Below the pieces are notes generated by a model. It did not search any database. It was not told the DNA's origin and worked only from the letters and a program-made list of their open reading frames with translations. From contig NZ_JANZKV010000012.1 of assembly GCF_025060895.1 (NCBI RefSeq), positions 61,157 to 125,156 of the forward strand: 64,000 bases of DNA, given 5' to 3'. The position numbers and the translations under genes were made by a program. Origin of the DNA: Stieleria sedimenti (lineage in GTDB: Bacteria > Planctomycetota > Planctomycetia > Pirellulales > Pirellulaceae). Positions 16,238 to 24,900 of this stretch are shown here, piece by piece. Every line of letters begins with the position of its first letter. The first letter of the stretch is position 1.

Positions 16238-18001
16238 GTGTTGTTGGCTGAAGTCACATCCGACTCGTTGCAGATCGGGCCTCTTTTGATGGGATTGCTC
16301 GGCGGATTGGCATTGTTCCTGTTCGGGCTGGAGCAGATGTCCGAATCGCTGAAGTTGATCGCCGGGGACGACTTGAAGAAGCTTTTGGCGAAGCTGACGA
16401 CCAATCGTTTCACCGCGGCGTTGGCCGGTTCGATCGTGACGGCCATCGTGCAGTCGTCTTCGGTGACAACCGTGCTGGTCGTCGGCTTCATCTCGGCCGG
16501 TCTGATGAACTTGACGCAATCGATCGGCATCATCATGGGAGCCAACATCGGTACCACGTTCACCGCCCAGTTGATCGCGTTCAAGATCACCCACTACTCC
16601 CTGCTGTTGGTTGCGATCGGTTTTTTTACGTTATTCGGCACGAAGAACGACACCGTCCGTCACTACGGCCACTTGATCATGGGGTTTGGGCTGATTTTCT
16701 TCGGGATGCAGCTGATGAATGACGGCACCGCACCGCTGCGTTCCTACACCCCGTTCGTCGACATGATGCACCGGATGGACAATCCGCTCTGGGCGATCCT
16801 GCTGGCCGCGGTCTTCACGGCACTGGTGCAAAGTTCGGCGGCGACGACAGGATTGGTGATCACGTTGGCCGAGCAAGGATTTATCTCGTTGGAAGCCGGC
16901 ATCGCGCTGATTTTCGGCGCCAATATCGGCACGTGCGTCACGGCGGGACTGGCCTCGATCGGAAAACCGCGTGAAGCGGTGCGTGCCGCCGCCGTCCATG
17001 TGCTCTTTAACGTCGCCGGCGTCGCGATCTGGTTCGCGTTTATCCCCCAACTGTCCCAGATCGTCACGTGGATCTCACCGGCAAGCCCAGAACTGACCGG
17101 TCTGGCACGCGTCGCCGCCGAGACGCCGCGTCAGATCGCGAATGCGCATACGGTGTTCAATGTCGCCAACACGGTCCTGTTGATCGGGTTGACGACTCCG
17201 CTGGCGTGGCTTGTCACGCGTCTGGTGCCCGAGAGCCTGGTCTCCAAAGTCGAGCCGGATCACCCCAAATACCTGGACCCGATTTTGTTGCAGACGCCGT
17301 CCCTGGCGATGGACCTTGTTCGCATGGAACTGGGCCGATTGGGTGCCGCGGCGTTGCACATGATGCGTGGCGCATTGGAAACCGTCATCCATGGGTCACG
17401 CCAAGAAATCGATGCACTTGAGGAACTCGACGATCACGTCGATGCGCTGCACGGAGCCATCGTGACTTATTTGGGGCGACTTTCACAGGAGCAATTGACG
17501 GACCGCCAATCGGAGCAGTTGCACGACTACCTGGCGGTGGCGAATTACCTGGAAAGCATCGGCGACATGATCGAATCGAACCTGATCCAGGCGGGGCGCG
17601 AACGAATCGCGAACCATTTGACCATCAGCGAAGAGACCGAAGCGGTGCTGAAGGCGTTGAACATCGAGGTGATCCGGGCAACCGAACGGGCGATCCGATC
17701 GGTCGTCTCCGGCGACGTCGAGATCGCGCGAGAAGTCTCCGCTGCGAAACCGACCATCAACGCTCTCTCCGACCAGGCCGAGCGCCATCTTTCGTCCCGT
17801 CTGGTGGCCAAGGCTCCGAATCGACTGGCCATTTATCGACTCGAATCGGAGATCATGGAATACGTCAAACGGATGTATTACTTTGCCAAACGGATCGCCA
17901 AAATCACCATGGCCGACCAGGCGGAAGTCGTTGTCCAGGAACAGCCGGAAGCTGATCAACGGGACGACGTGGCAGTTCGTGATCAGGACCGTGTGGTGTA
18001 A
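16238..18001 (+). CDS. Na/Pi-cotransporter family protein with PhoU-like tail
   Basis: This 587-aa protein begins at GTG. It has two copies of the PF02690 core: IVQSSSVTTVLVVGF with GANIGTTFTA, and LVQSSAATTGLVITLA with GANIGTCVTAG. A C-terminal PhoU-like region of about 220 residues follows (HDYLAVANYLESIGDMIESN). It would sit in the inner membrane and import phosphate with Na+, or act as a regulator of phosphate uptake. Unlike the divergent gene ending at 13721, it has no extracytoplasmic N-terminal domain and starts directly with the first membrane helix (LLGGLALFLFGLEQMSESL). It converges on gspD with 8 bp between stops. The intergenic region includes a palindrome and a mobile repeat. Confidence 0.92.
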   Translation: MLLAEVTSDSLQIGPLLMGLLGGLALFLFGLEQMSESLKLIAGDDLKKLLAKLTTNRFTAALAGSIVTAIVQSSSVTTVLVVGFISAGLMNLTQSIGIIMGANIGTTFTAQLIAFKITHYSLLLVAIGFFTLFGTKNDTVRHYGHLIMGFGLIFFGMQLMNDGTAPLRSYTPFVDMMHRMDNPLWAILLAAVFTALVQSSAATTGLVITLAEQGFISLEAGIALIFGANIGTCVTAGLASIGKPREAVRAAAVHVLFNVAGVAIWFAFIPQLSQIVTWISPASPELTGLARVAAETPRQIANAHTVFNVANTVLLIGLTTPLAWLVTRLVPESLVSKVEPDHPKYLDPILLQTPSLAMDLVRMELGRLGAAALHMMRGALETVIHGSRQEIDALEELDDHVDALHGAIVTYLGRLSQEQLTDRQSEQLHDYLAVANYLESIGDMIESNLIQAGRERIANHLTISEETEAVLKALNIEVIRATERAIRSVVSGDVEIAREVSAAKPTINALSDQAERHLSSRLVAKAPNRLAIYRLESEIMEYVKRMYYFAKRIAKITMADQAEVVVQEQPEADQRDDVAVRDQDRVV

Positions 18002-18009
18002 CCGCTGCG

Positions 18010-19887
18010 TCACTGTCCGACCGGGTCCGACAAACCGATGTCGATCGGTTCGGCCTGGTTTTCGAAGGCCTGGTCCCACGGGATTTCGAAGCATTCACAG
18101 GCGTTGGTCGAGCTTTGTAACTGCCGTACGTGGTCTGGTTTCTGGTGTTTGAAATGATCGATCTGTTTGGCGCGCGCGTCCAGTTCGGCTCGCAAGGGTT
18201 CGATCCCAAAGGGAACCGGGTCCGTCGGCGTTTGATTGATTTGTCTTTGTAGGATTTGATTGACGCAGTGCTCGCGAGCGGTTCCGATGCTTTGGTCGAG
18301 GATGATTTGTGGCGTGATGAAGACCAGCAATTCGCTTTCACGCGTGGTGGCCGAACGGTGCCGAAATAGTTTTCCGATGTAGGGGATCTTGCCAAATCCG
18401 GGGATGGAGCTGCGTTCTGCAATCCGGGTGCGTTGCCGCAGACCGCCCAACACGATCGTTTGATTGTTGGCCACTCGAACGGTGGTTGTCGTCTCGCGTC
18501 GGTCGATGATCGGTGCGTTGTCCGGTTCGCTGAATCCGGTCAACAAGCTGAAACGCGGATTGACGACCAATGCGATCGTGTCATCGTCGGCAATGTGCGG
18601 GACCACGTTCAACGTCACGCCGGCCTCGCGGAATTCCGTCGTGCCGATGGTGCCTCCCTCCAGCCCTTGCGTCAATTGTTGATAGGGCACCTCGGTGACA
18701 ATTTGAATTTCCGCCTTCTCGTGATTCATCACGACGACGTTCGGATCGGCCAGCAACCGAGAATCGCCGGCGGTGTCGAGCGCTTGAATGATCGATTGGA
18801 TGTTCATGTAGCGATTGAGGCTGGTCAGGGTGACCACGCCGTTTGCGCCCGTGGCCAGCGGCGACGTGACGGCATTGACCGCAATCGATTGCGCTGCGGT
18901 GCCGGTCGCGGCGGAGATGGACGCACTGTTGACGCCGGAATTCCAGTTCACCCCCAGCCGCTCCAGGTCATCGGTGCTGCAGTCATAGATCAAAGCCCAG
19001 ATCCTGACCTGTGGGCGCGGCTGATCCAACTCGGCCAGCGCCAACGCGATCCGCTGGACATTGGCAGCCTTGTCGGCGACCACGACTTTGTTTTCAAGCA
19101 CGACCGCCGTCGCTTGTCCACTCTCGCTCAACAGCGGTGTGATCGCTTCGGTCAAAATATCCGACGAAACGTATTGAGTTTGAAAGACGCGGACGATGTC
19201 GCTGTCCGGGGAAGTCGATTTACCATCGATCACCCGCTGCTGAGCGTTCGCCGAACGCTGCTCCTGGCGATATCTCGCGGCCGCGGTCTCCAACGATTCC
19301 AGGTGCCTTCGCACGGTGTCGATGCGTTCGGGATAGTCGATCACGACGACCGAGTTGCTCGATTCGACACCATGGGCTCGGCCCTCGGGCGAAAGCATCG
19401 ATTCGATGGACGACAAGACGTCGCCGGGAGTGCAGTGCACCAAGCCGATGACCTGGGTTTGAAAAAGGGGCAATTGGTCGCCAAGACTCGCCAGCGGTAC
19501 GATCGCCAGACTGCCGCCGACGACGCGGTAGCCATACCCTCGCGTGATCAGCAGAGAATCCAAGATGTCATAAACGGCCGTGTCAGCGAACGACGCATTG
19601 ACCGTTCCGGTGACCTCATTGCCAACGACAATGTTCAGCCCACTGACATCGCGAACGGCAAACAGGGCTTCCAGCAACGTGGCGTCGCGGAGGTCCAAAC
19701 TGAAACGCTTGGACAGCTTGTTCTGGATCTCTGCCGAGACCTCCTTCTTGACCGACAGATCGGTCTGTGCGGAAGCCCCACCGATCAAGCACAGCGTTAG
19801 CGCAAAGACAACCGTCGACGCCAATGGCCATCGCGATGCCTTGATCCGCCTTCGTTTGACTTGAACACGCGTGGTGTGGGGATCCAA
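18010..19887 (-). CDS. gspD: type II secretion/type IV pilus secretin
   Basis: This 625-aa outer-membrane secretin has a signal peptide (PLASTVVFALTLCLIGGASA). An N0/STN-type domain (~58-128) is followed by two NolW-type ring domains (~140-195 and ~225-285). The secretin core follows (VRIWALIYDCSTDDLERLGVNW; LLADPNVVVMNHEKAEI; NNQTIVLGGLRQ; ESELLVFITPQIIL). Canonical GspD has N0 to N3, so one ring seems missing. A hydrophilic ~85-residue tail may bind a pilotin. The start is TTG at 19887, chosen because GGAGAGG sits 5-6 bp upstream. It is the last gene of the - strand operon, 75 bp after the GspM-like gene. Confidence 0.9.
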   Translation of the reverse strand: MDPHTTRVQVKRRRIKASRWPLASTVVFALTLCLIGGASAQTDLSVKKEVSAEIQNKLSKRFSLDLRDATLLEALFAVRDVSGLNIVVGNEVTGTVNASFADTAVYDILDSLLITRGYGYRVVGGSLAIVPLASLGDQLPLFQTQVIGLVHCTPGDVLSSIESMLSPEGRAHGVESSNSVVVIDYPERIDTVRRHLESLETAAARYRQEQRSANAQQRVIDGKSTSPDSDIVRVFQTQYVSSDILTEAITPLLSESGQATAVVLENKVVVADKAANVQRIALALAELDQPRPQVRIWALIYDCSTDDLERLGVNWNSGVNSASISAATGTAAQSIAVNAVTSPLATGANGVVTLTSLNRYMNIQSIIQALDTAGDSRLLADPNVVVMNHEKAEIQIVTEVPYQQLTQGLEGGTIGTTEFREAGVTLNVVPHIADDDTIALVVNPRFSLLTGFSEPDNAPIIDRRETTTTVRVANNQTIVLGGLRQRTRIAERSSIPGFGKIPYIGKLFRHRSATTRESELLVFITPQIILDQSIGTAREHCVNQILQRQINQTPTDPVPFGIEPLRAELDARAKQIDHFKHQKPDHVRQLQSSTNACECFEIPWDQAFENQAEPIDIGLSDPVGQ

Positions 19888-19962
19888 AATACCTCTCCGT
19901 GGAATGGGCCGGTCTGGCGCGAAAACACCGATCGGCGCGTCTGAGCATCCGTGCCCACCTGC

Positions 19963-20574
19963 TCAATCGAACGTCTCGGCAAGGTTGAACAAAGAAATCT
20001 CAACGTCCAAGATCAAATGTCCGTCATTGCCCTCACGCTGCAAGGTCATGTTTGACGGTACGGCAAAACGGTCCAGTCGGGTCAGCGCGATTGTGAGCTT
20101 TGTAAGCTCTGCGAGACTTCCTCCGACGGACAACGTCAGTGTCCGCGTCTCCAGCATAAAGTTCGTTTCTTCGGCGTCACGTGAGCCGTCTTCATCGAAG
20201 GGATTGTCGTTGACATGCCAGGGGCGAATCACGGGGTGGCTCATCGTCAAACGCCTCACGCGACAGCCCATCTGTTGGGCCAGTTTCGTCACTCGCTCGC
20301 GGACTTGTGCGGCCGCGTCGCCGTCCATCATCTGGTTGCTAGCATTCGGCTTCGATTCGACTTCTTTGAGTTTGGCACGCAGCAGATCCAGGTTGGACAA
20401 CGAGTATGAGATCTCGCGGAGTTCGGTGTTGTACCGCGCCACCTCGGTTCGGCTTCCGGTGTAGTAATCCCATGCGGGAATCACCAACAGCAAGCCTAGC
20501 ACGACGGCGGTCGCCCACACGATGGTGCCGCGGCGCGGATGATCGAGAAACGCTTGGACGAATGGGTTACCCAC
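19963..20574 (-). CDS. GspM/PilO-like inner-membrane assembly protein
   Basis: I choose GTG 20574 (203 aa): GGAGGA lies 7 bp upstream, and the start overlaps the stop of the GspL-like gene. The product has one membrane helix (IVWATAVVLGLLLVIPAW, ~residues 18-35), then a coiled coil (YNTELREISYSLSNLDLLRAKL), then a ferredoxin-like periplasmic domain (TLTLSVGGSLAELTKLTIAL). This is the PilO/GspM layout. The protein pairs with PilN-type domains to form the inner-membrane platform. Position between L-like and D genes supports the call. Sequence similarity is weak by nature in this family, so the assignment rests on architecture and context. Confidence 0.75.
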   Translation of the reverse strand: MGNPFVQAFLDHPRRGTIVWATAVVLGLLLVIPAWDYYTGSRTEVARYNTELREISYSLSNLDLLRAKLKEVESKPNASNQMMDGDAAAQVRERVTKLAQQMGCRVRRLTMSHPVIRPWHVNDNPFDEDGSRDAEETNFMLETRTLTLSVGGSLAELTKLTIALTRLDRFAVPSNMTLQREGNDGHLILDVEISLFNLAETFD

Positions 20575-22189
20575 GATCAAGTCCTCCGGCGGTGGTCGAT
20601 GCAACTCGGCTGGACGATTTCGGTTGCTGCTTCGGCTGGACGATCGCCGAGACTTGGAATCGATATTGGGCGCCCACGCTATTTCGAGTCGCGCTGGTGG
20701 ACTCGAGCGCCACGTGCAAAAACATCCCGGTCTGTTTCAGTCGATCGATATAGGTATAGACGGCTTCACCGGAGTAGCTGGCGCCGCTGATTCGGACCGT
20801 CTCATCATTTTCGATCCGTACGGATTCCAACCACGATCCCTGGGGAAGGCTTCGTCCGGCTGTCAGGAACACATCGGCCCAATCGCGAGTCGGAATCCCG
20901 GCGGCCAGGGCGTCGACCTGTTCGGCTCGCTGCATCCGCCGCTGCAGGGTCAAGCGAATCCGGTTTCCCTGAGCGTTTTGCAGCGTCAGCGTTTCGATTT
21001 GCGCCTCGGTGCGGTGCGCCAAGCGGCGGGTGTGTTGGCCGATCAGAAACAGCGCCAGGGCGATCGATGCGGCCAGCGTGATCGGCCAGGTGTACTGGAT
21101 CAGTGGAACCCATTGCACCCGACGTCCGGTGCGTAAAGTGGACACCAAATCGTTGGTTTCTTCGGCAAACCTTGCGTCATTGTTCAGCCGTGCCAGTCCG
21201 ATCGCCGCGATCGTGCCGGAGTCTTCCGAGAGTTCGCCTTGCACCTGAAACCCTTCGCACAACTCTTCCATCGGAAAACGTTGGCGCCCCAGGATCGAAG
21301 GTTCATCGAGACTTTGATCCAGTGATTCGTGGTCGGAATGTGTTTGGGTAACAAACAATGTCGACAAGTCGGCCGACGCGGTGGGCAATTGAGCATGGAT
21401 ATAACGCCGCAAACACTTCAAGTGTCGCTGGACGATCGATCCATGGGTCACCGACGCCTCTGGAATCGCCGGACGGTAATCCAACAACAGCCGGCCTTGG
21501 TAGGAGATGCCAAGGTCAACGCGGCCCAACTCTTCGACCATAAACAAGACCGGCACTTGGCTGTCTTTTTCATAGGCGTGCAGGATTCGGCACAGGACCA
21601 ACATGCTGTGTTCCAGATGGGCCAAACGCATCCCGGCCGACTGAACCGCCGCGGCGATCGCGTCGACCATTTGCCGAATCGCGATGGTGACGCAGACACG
21701 TTTCCGTTTGGCGTCGATGCGATGGGTGCTCTGGCAGCTGACCTTGCTGCCCAAACCCATCCCGATATAGCGCTGAGTCCGGTGCGTCAGTTCGCGAATT
21801 TCGTTGTCGACTTCTTCGTTGTCCCCGGCGACCACGCGGGTCACGCAGGGGTTGCCGCCCAGTCCGACCGTGACGGCTTGTCCGCCGAGGTTGTATTTGG
21901 ACGCCAGTTCGTTGAGTGCATCGGTGAGTGTGCTGTCACTCCAATCACCCTGTCGCGGTCCACTGTCCGCGGGAAACGCGATTCGCTCGACGATCAGCTT
22001 CGATTCGCCGCCCGACTTTTCGACGACTGCGATCGCGATGCCCGACGGTGAGACATCCATGCCGACGGTTCGGCTGACACCTTTTCGCCGATCGCGACGG
22101 ACACGCCGTCGCGGGGACTGGCGCCGTTCAAGCGTCGCGGGTTCGCGATCGGCGGCCTTCAATAAATCGGTTTGCAGTGTGCTTGCCAT
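20567..22189 (-). CDS. GspL-like protein (PilM actin-like domain joined to PilN domain)
   Basis: Start at ATG 22189 (540 aa), 10 bp after the previous stop, with GGGAGG upstream. Residues ~40-340 form a PilM/actin-like ATPase fold (TVGMDVSPSGIAIAVVEK; AVTVGLGGNPCVTRVV; VPVLFMVEELGRVDLGISY). A membrane helix (WPITLAASIALALFLIG, ~residue 395) is followed by a coiled coil and a PilN-type periplasmic domain (SLPQGSWLESVRIENDETVR). PilM and PilN are separate in type IV pilus systems but fused in T2SS GspL, so the architecture supports a T2SS reading. It anchors the GspE motor to the membrane platform. A basic Arg-rich stretch (RRQSPRRRVRRDRRK) precedes the ATPase domain and is odd for the family. 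Confidence 0.85.
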   Translation of the reverse strand: MASTLQTDLLKAADREPATLERRQSPRRRVRRDRRKGVSRTVGMDVSPSGIAIAVVEKSGGESKLIVERIAFPADSGPRQGDWSDSTLTDALNELASKYNLGGQAVTVGLGGNPCVTRVVAGDNEEVDNEIRELTHRTQRYIGMGLGSKVSCQSTHRIDAKRKRVCVTIAIRQMVDAIAAAVQSAGMRLAHLEHSMLVLCRILHAYEKDSQVPVLFMVEELGRVDLGISYQGRLLLDYRPAIPEASVTHGSIVQRHLKCLRRYIHAQLPTASADLSTLFVTQTHSDHESLDQSLDEPSILGRQRFPMEELCEGFQVQGELSEDSGTIAAIGLARLNNDARFAEETNDLVSTLRTGRRVQWVPLIQYTWPITLAASIALALFLIGQHTRRLAHRTEAQIETLTLQNAQGNRIRLTLQRRMQRAEQVDALAAGIPTRDWADVFLTAGRSLPQGSWLESVRIENDETVRISGASYSGEAVYTYIDRLKQTGMFLHVALESTSATRNSVGAQYRFQVSAIVQPKQQPKSSSRVASTTAGGLDRG

Positions 22190-22199
22190 GGTCGCGTGT

Positions 22200-22586
22200 T
22201 TATCCTCCCTGTTTGACGGTGACGTGAAGTGTTCGCGTGAAGTTCCCCACGGTCCCGGTGGACAACAGATCGACGGTACCGTCCGCACCATCGGCGACGG
22301 TCACCCGATAGGTCCATCCGCTTCCGGCCGGAAACTCGGTACCCGGAATCCCGCCCCGCCACGAGATGTCTTTTTCCAGCTGCGCGAATGCGTCATTCAG
22401 TCCCGCCTCGGCCAGGTAGCGAGCTTCATCCCACTGGCGTGTGTTCCGCAGTGCCATGTAACGCATCATTTCGGCATCCAGTGTCGCCACCGCCAACGTG
22501 CTGACCAGCGTCATCACAAAGATCGCCAGCAACAACGCGGCACCGCGTCGAACGGGAATCGGTCGTGGGAAGGTCGTTGCGTTCAT
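22200..22586 (-). CDS. GspK/PilX-like minor pseudopilin (short)
   Basis: The 128-aa product begins with an Arg-rich leader and RRG followed by the helix AALLLAIFVMTLVSTLAVAT, without the usual Glu at +5. That absence is typical for GspK, the tip pseudopilin. Next comes ARYLAEAGLNDAFAQLEKD, the PilX/GspK N-terminal pattern. Canonical GspK is ~300 aa or more with a large inserted domain; here only a small beta-rich head remains. Its place after the J-like and before the L-like gene matches GspK. Confidence 0.7.
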   Translation of the reverse strand: MNATTFPRPIPVRRGAALLLAIFVMTLVSTLAVATLDAEMMRYMALRNTRQWDEARYLAEAGLNDAFAQLEKDISWRGGIPGTEFPAGSGWTYRVTVADGADGTVDLLSTGTVGNFTRTLHVTVKQGG

Positions 22587-22605
22587 TGACTGACCCGTTG
22601 TCGGT

Positions 22606-23154
22606 TTACCATGATCGGATCCACACCTTGCAACGCGTGGTCCGTTGTGCCACGGCAGATCTGGGCAAGGTCACTGTCGCAGAAACCTGTATGACATGAA
22701 TAGCGTCGGGGTCATTGGTCGCGGTCACACCATCGGCGTCGAAGCCCGAAAAACTCAGGTCGTCAATTTGTTGAGCGAGCATCGACTCCGACGGATTCGA
22801 AAAATCGCGAAACGTCACCACGCCCACCTGTCCGCTGCGATTGGGGTACCACTGCCAGGTCGCGGTCCGGTCGTCCGGCATTTTCAACGTGATGGCGTTG
22901 CCGTCGGGCGAGATCGATTCGACACCGACGGCTTCACGTGCCGCGCGAACAAAGTGCCGTGAGGTGGCGTGCATCTGCTGCAACACCGCATACTCGCTAT
23001 CGATGGTTTCCCAGGATTGGCGGGCGGTACGCATCACCAGCGACAACCCGGTCATCACCCCGGCCAACATGCTGCCGGCAATGACCAGTTCCAACATGCT
23101 GACACCGCAGCGTCGCCGGTGAGCAATCGATAAGAACGGTTTTCTACGGATCAC
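22606..23154 (-). CDS. prepilin-like protein, GspJ position
   Basis: I choose GTG 23154 (182 aa), which overlaps the stop of the upstream gene by 11 bp; the frame is open upstream but overlaps that gene. It has a class III prepilin signal: HRRRCG, cleavage, then VSMLELVIAGSMLAG with Glu at +5. The rest (WETIDSEYAVLQQMHATSRH; DDRTATWQWYPN) is a mixed head resembling GspJ/PilW minor pseudopilins. It would be processed by a prepilin peptidase not found in this window. Order H-I-J-K supports the identity more than sequence does. Confidence 0.7.
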   Translation of the reverse strand: MIRRKPFLSIAHRRRCGVSMLELVIAGSMLAGVMTGLSLVMRTARQSWETIDSEYAVLQQMHATSRHFVRAAREAVGVESISPDGNAITLKMPDDRTATWQWYPNRSGQVGVVTFRDFSNPSESMLAQQIDDLSFSGFDADGVTATNDPDAIHVIQVSATVTLPRSAVAQRTTRCKVWIRSW

Positions 23155-23587
23155 TGAACTCGCTCTGGTAGGCGACAAGTTTTGCAATTTTGGTTGCCAG
23201 TCTGACGCGCTGCTCGTCTGCGTCGAGCGTGGCGTCGGCATCTTGGTCGTGCCAGACCGTGACATCGATCGTCGCCAGCTCGCCGGGCCGTCCGCCGGCC
23301 GCGATCGCATCGGATTTCGAGACTTGGAACCACACGCCGGCCTGTCCGATGCTGCCGAAATTGCCGCGATGGGAATTCAGTTCCCAGTTCGCAGCCGTGT
23401 ACGCCAACTCCTCTTCCAACTTGCTGGTGCACAAGGCCAGACGCGTTTCGGCCCGCTCCAGGTCTTCCGTGTTGGCGATCCGTGTGCGCGTCAACTTTAG
23501 CGCCGGAACCAACGCAATCGTGATGACGATCGTTGCGGCAATCAGCTCGAGCATGGTTTGTCCAGACCGCGGGTTGCTTCTGTTCAT
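23144..23587 (-). CDS. prepilin-like protein, GspI/PilV position
   Basis: 147 aa with prepilin signal NPRSG, cleavage, then QTMLELIAATIVITIALVPA (Glu at +5). The helix continues into LARTR-like and charged segments (ERAETRLALCTSKLEEELAY), as in GspI/PilV minor pseudopilins. The ATG start overlaps the stop of the H-like gene (ATGA) and its stop is overlapped by the J-like gene, so translation is coupled through the set. Confidence 0.75.
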   Translation of the reverse strand: MNRSNPRSGQTMLELIAATIVITIALVPALKLTRTRIANTEDLERAETRLALCTSKLEEELAYTAANWELNSHRGNFGSIGQAGVWFQVSKSDAIAAGGRPGELATIDVTVWHDQDADATLDADEQRVRLATKIAKLVAYQSEFSDP

Positions 23588-24057
23588 GGCGAACCCTCTT
23601 GCGTTCGGATCATCCGCGTCAACGGTTCCACTTGGACGGCGAACGAACGATTGGGACCCCGCAGTTGGGCCACAAACGGTTGCGAGCCGACGCCCTCAAA
23701 GTCGAACCAAATTTCGCTTGCAGTGGCGGACACGCGGACCCGTTCGGCGACGGGGTGGGGCCCTTCGACGGTCACCCGAGAACCGTCTTGACGCCGCCCG
23801 ATGACCGCCCAACTGGTCGCGGCCGCCGCGGGGCCTTGCATCACAACGCCGTGCGGATCTCCCGTGCGAATCGCCGCGCGCTGTGCGTGTAGCATTGCCA
23901 AGGACAGCAACCTTGCTTCCGATCTCGCTCCCGTGTCGCCGAAGGTGTCACGCCCGAATCGCATCAATGCCGCGGTCGCGAACACTCCCAGCAGTGTGAC
24001 GACAACCAGCAACTCGATCAGGCTGAGGCCACTTCGTAGACGTCGATGTGTCAACAC
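23584..24057 (-). CDS. prepilin-like protein, GspH/FimT type
   Basis: 157 aa with prepilin signal RLRSG, cleavage, then LSLIELLVVVTLLGVFATAA (Glu at +5). The next part (SEARLLSLAMLHAQRAAIRTG) is the characteristic GspH/FimT helix in which the second half carries RxxAI. The globular head is about 110 residues. It is a minor pseudopilin of the secretion pseudopilus, coupled by a 4-bp overlap to the I-like gene. Confidence 0.8.
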   Translation of the reverse strand: MLTHRRLRSGLSLIELLVVVTLLGVFATAALMRFGRDTFGDTGARSEARLLSLAMLHAQRAAIRTGDPHGVVMQGPAAAATSWAVIGRRQDGSRVTVEGPHPVAERVRVSATASEIWFDFEGVGSQPFVAQLRGPNRSFAVQVEPLTRMIRTQEGSP

Positions 24058-24080
24058 GGAATCATTCTTGCGCTCGAATG

Positions 24081-24407
24081 CTACTTGATCACACGGTGCG
24101 TTGTTGCATCGAGCTGATACGATGAATTGTCCACCGGGTTTTGCGGGATTCCCTCGGGGAAATACTGAATGTCCGCGGCAATGTCCGACAGGTTCAACTG
24201 CGGGTAGCTTCCTTTTTCAAAGTACCAGCGTTCAACCGCAGCATTGATCTCGGCGATGTTTTGCTTATTCACTTCTTGTTGTGCGGCAAGTTTAGAGCTG
24301 GAGATACGTGGCACAACGACGGCAGCGATCACCGCGAGGATTGTGACGACGGCCAACAGTTCCAGAAGCGAAAAACCGGATCGTTTGACGTTTCTTGCTC
24401 GTTGCAT
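24081..24407 (-). CDS. gspG: prepilin-like protein, GspG type (copy 2)
   Basis: Start at ATG 24407 (108 aa); an upstream in-frame extension has no prepilin features. The signal is VKRSG, cleavage, then FSLLELLAVVTILAVIAAVV, the classic major-pseudopilin helix. The small head ends with YFPEGIPQNPVDNSSYQLD, related to the copy at 24556 (YFPDGLPRCPVDSTRYTID). Small size and a P-V-D near the end fit a GspG-like major subunit. It is separated from copy 1 by 148 bp, which may contain an internal promoter or processing site. Confidence 0.8.
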   Translation of the reverse strand: MQRARNVKRSGFSLLELLAVVTILAVIAAVVVPRISSSKLAAQQEVNKQNIAEINAAVERWYFEKGSYPQLNLSDIAADIQYFPEGIPQNPVDNSSYQLDATTHRVIK

Positions 24408-24555
24408 GATGTGCCCTACTTTCGAGGCTATCGGGGGGATCAAATGGCGAATTGAATCGATCGAGTCAATTTCGGCGGGTGTGAAGTTCATCGCTTTGAC
24501 GGAACTTCGTTGCTCAAAGGTAGGTCAAGGCATCCCGTCGGTTCCCTCCTTTGGC

Positions 24556-24900
24556 TCAGTGATGATGCCCGTTTACCCTCCCGGTTGATTCATCGATCGT
24601 GTATCGCGTTGAGTCCACCGGACATCGCGGCAGACCATCTGGGAAATAGCGGACATTCGAGCCGATGTCCGCAAGGTCCCCCATCGGCCAGCGACCGGTT
24701 TCCCGATGCCACAGCGAGACTTGCACCTCGATGACCGCCTTGCGCAGCTGACAGCTACTGTCATTCGCCTGGCGCGCACCGCCGCTGATCCGCGGCACAA
24801 TCGCGATTGCGATCACGCCCATGACCGCGAGCGCGGCGAGTAATTCGAGCAGCGAAAGCCCGCTGCGTTTGGACCGCCATGATCCCGGTGATGTGATCAC
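24556..24900 (-). CDS. gspG: prepilin-like protein, GspG type (copy 1)
   Basis: 114 aa from a GTG that overlaps the gspF stop (GTGA). It has prepilin signal SKRSG, cleavage, then LSLLELLAALAVMGVIAIAI with Glu at +5. The head has two cysteines (SSCQLRK; LPRCPVD) that could pair, and ends in GHHH. It is clearly paralogous to the next gene (24081-24407) through the shared YFP-D/E-G motif and the final D-x-x-T-x-R-V. Being first after F, it may be the major pseudopilin, or the two may form a mixed filament. Confidence 0.8.
   Translation of the reverse strand: MITSPGSWRSKRSGLSLLELLAALAVMGVIAIAIVPRISGGARQANDSSCQLRKAVIEVQVSLWHRETGRWPMGDLADIGSNVRYFPDGLPRCPVDSTRYTIDESTGRVNGHHH

Noticed and set aside
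18433..19800. 455-aa open frame antisense to the secretin
   Set aside because: Arg/His/Gln-rich translation without motifs, fully opposite a clear secretin.
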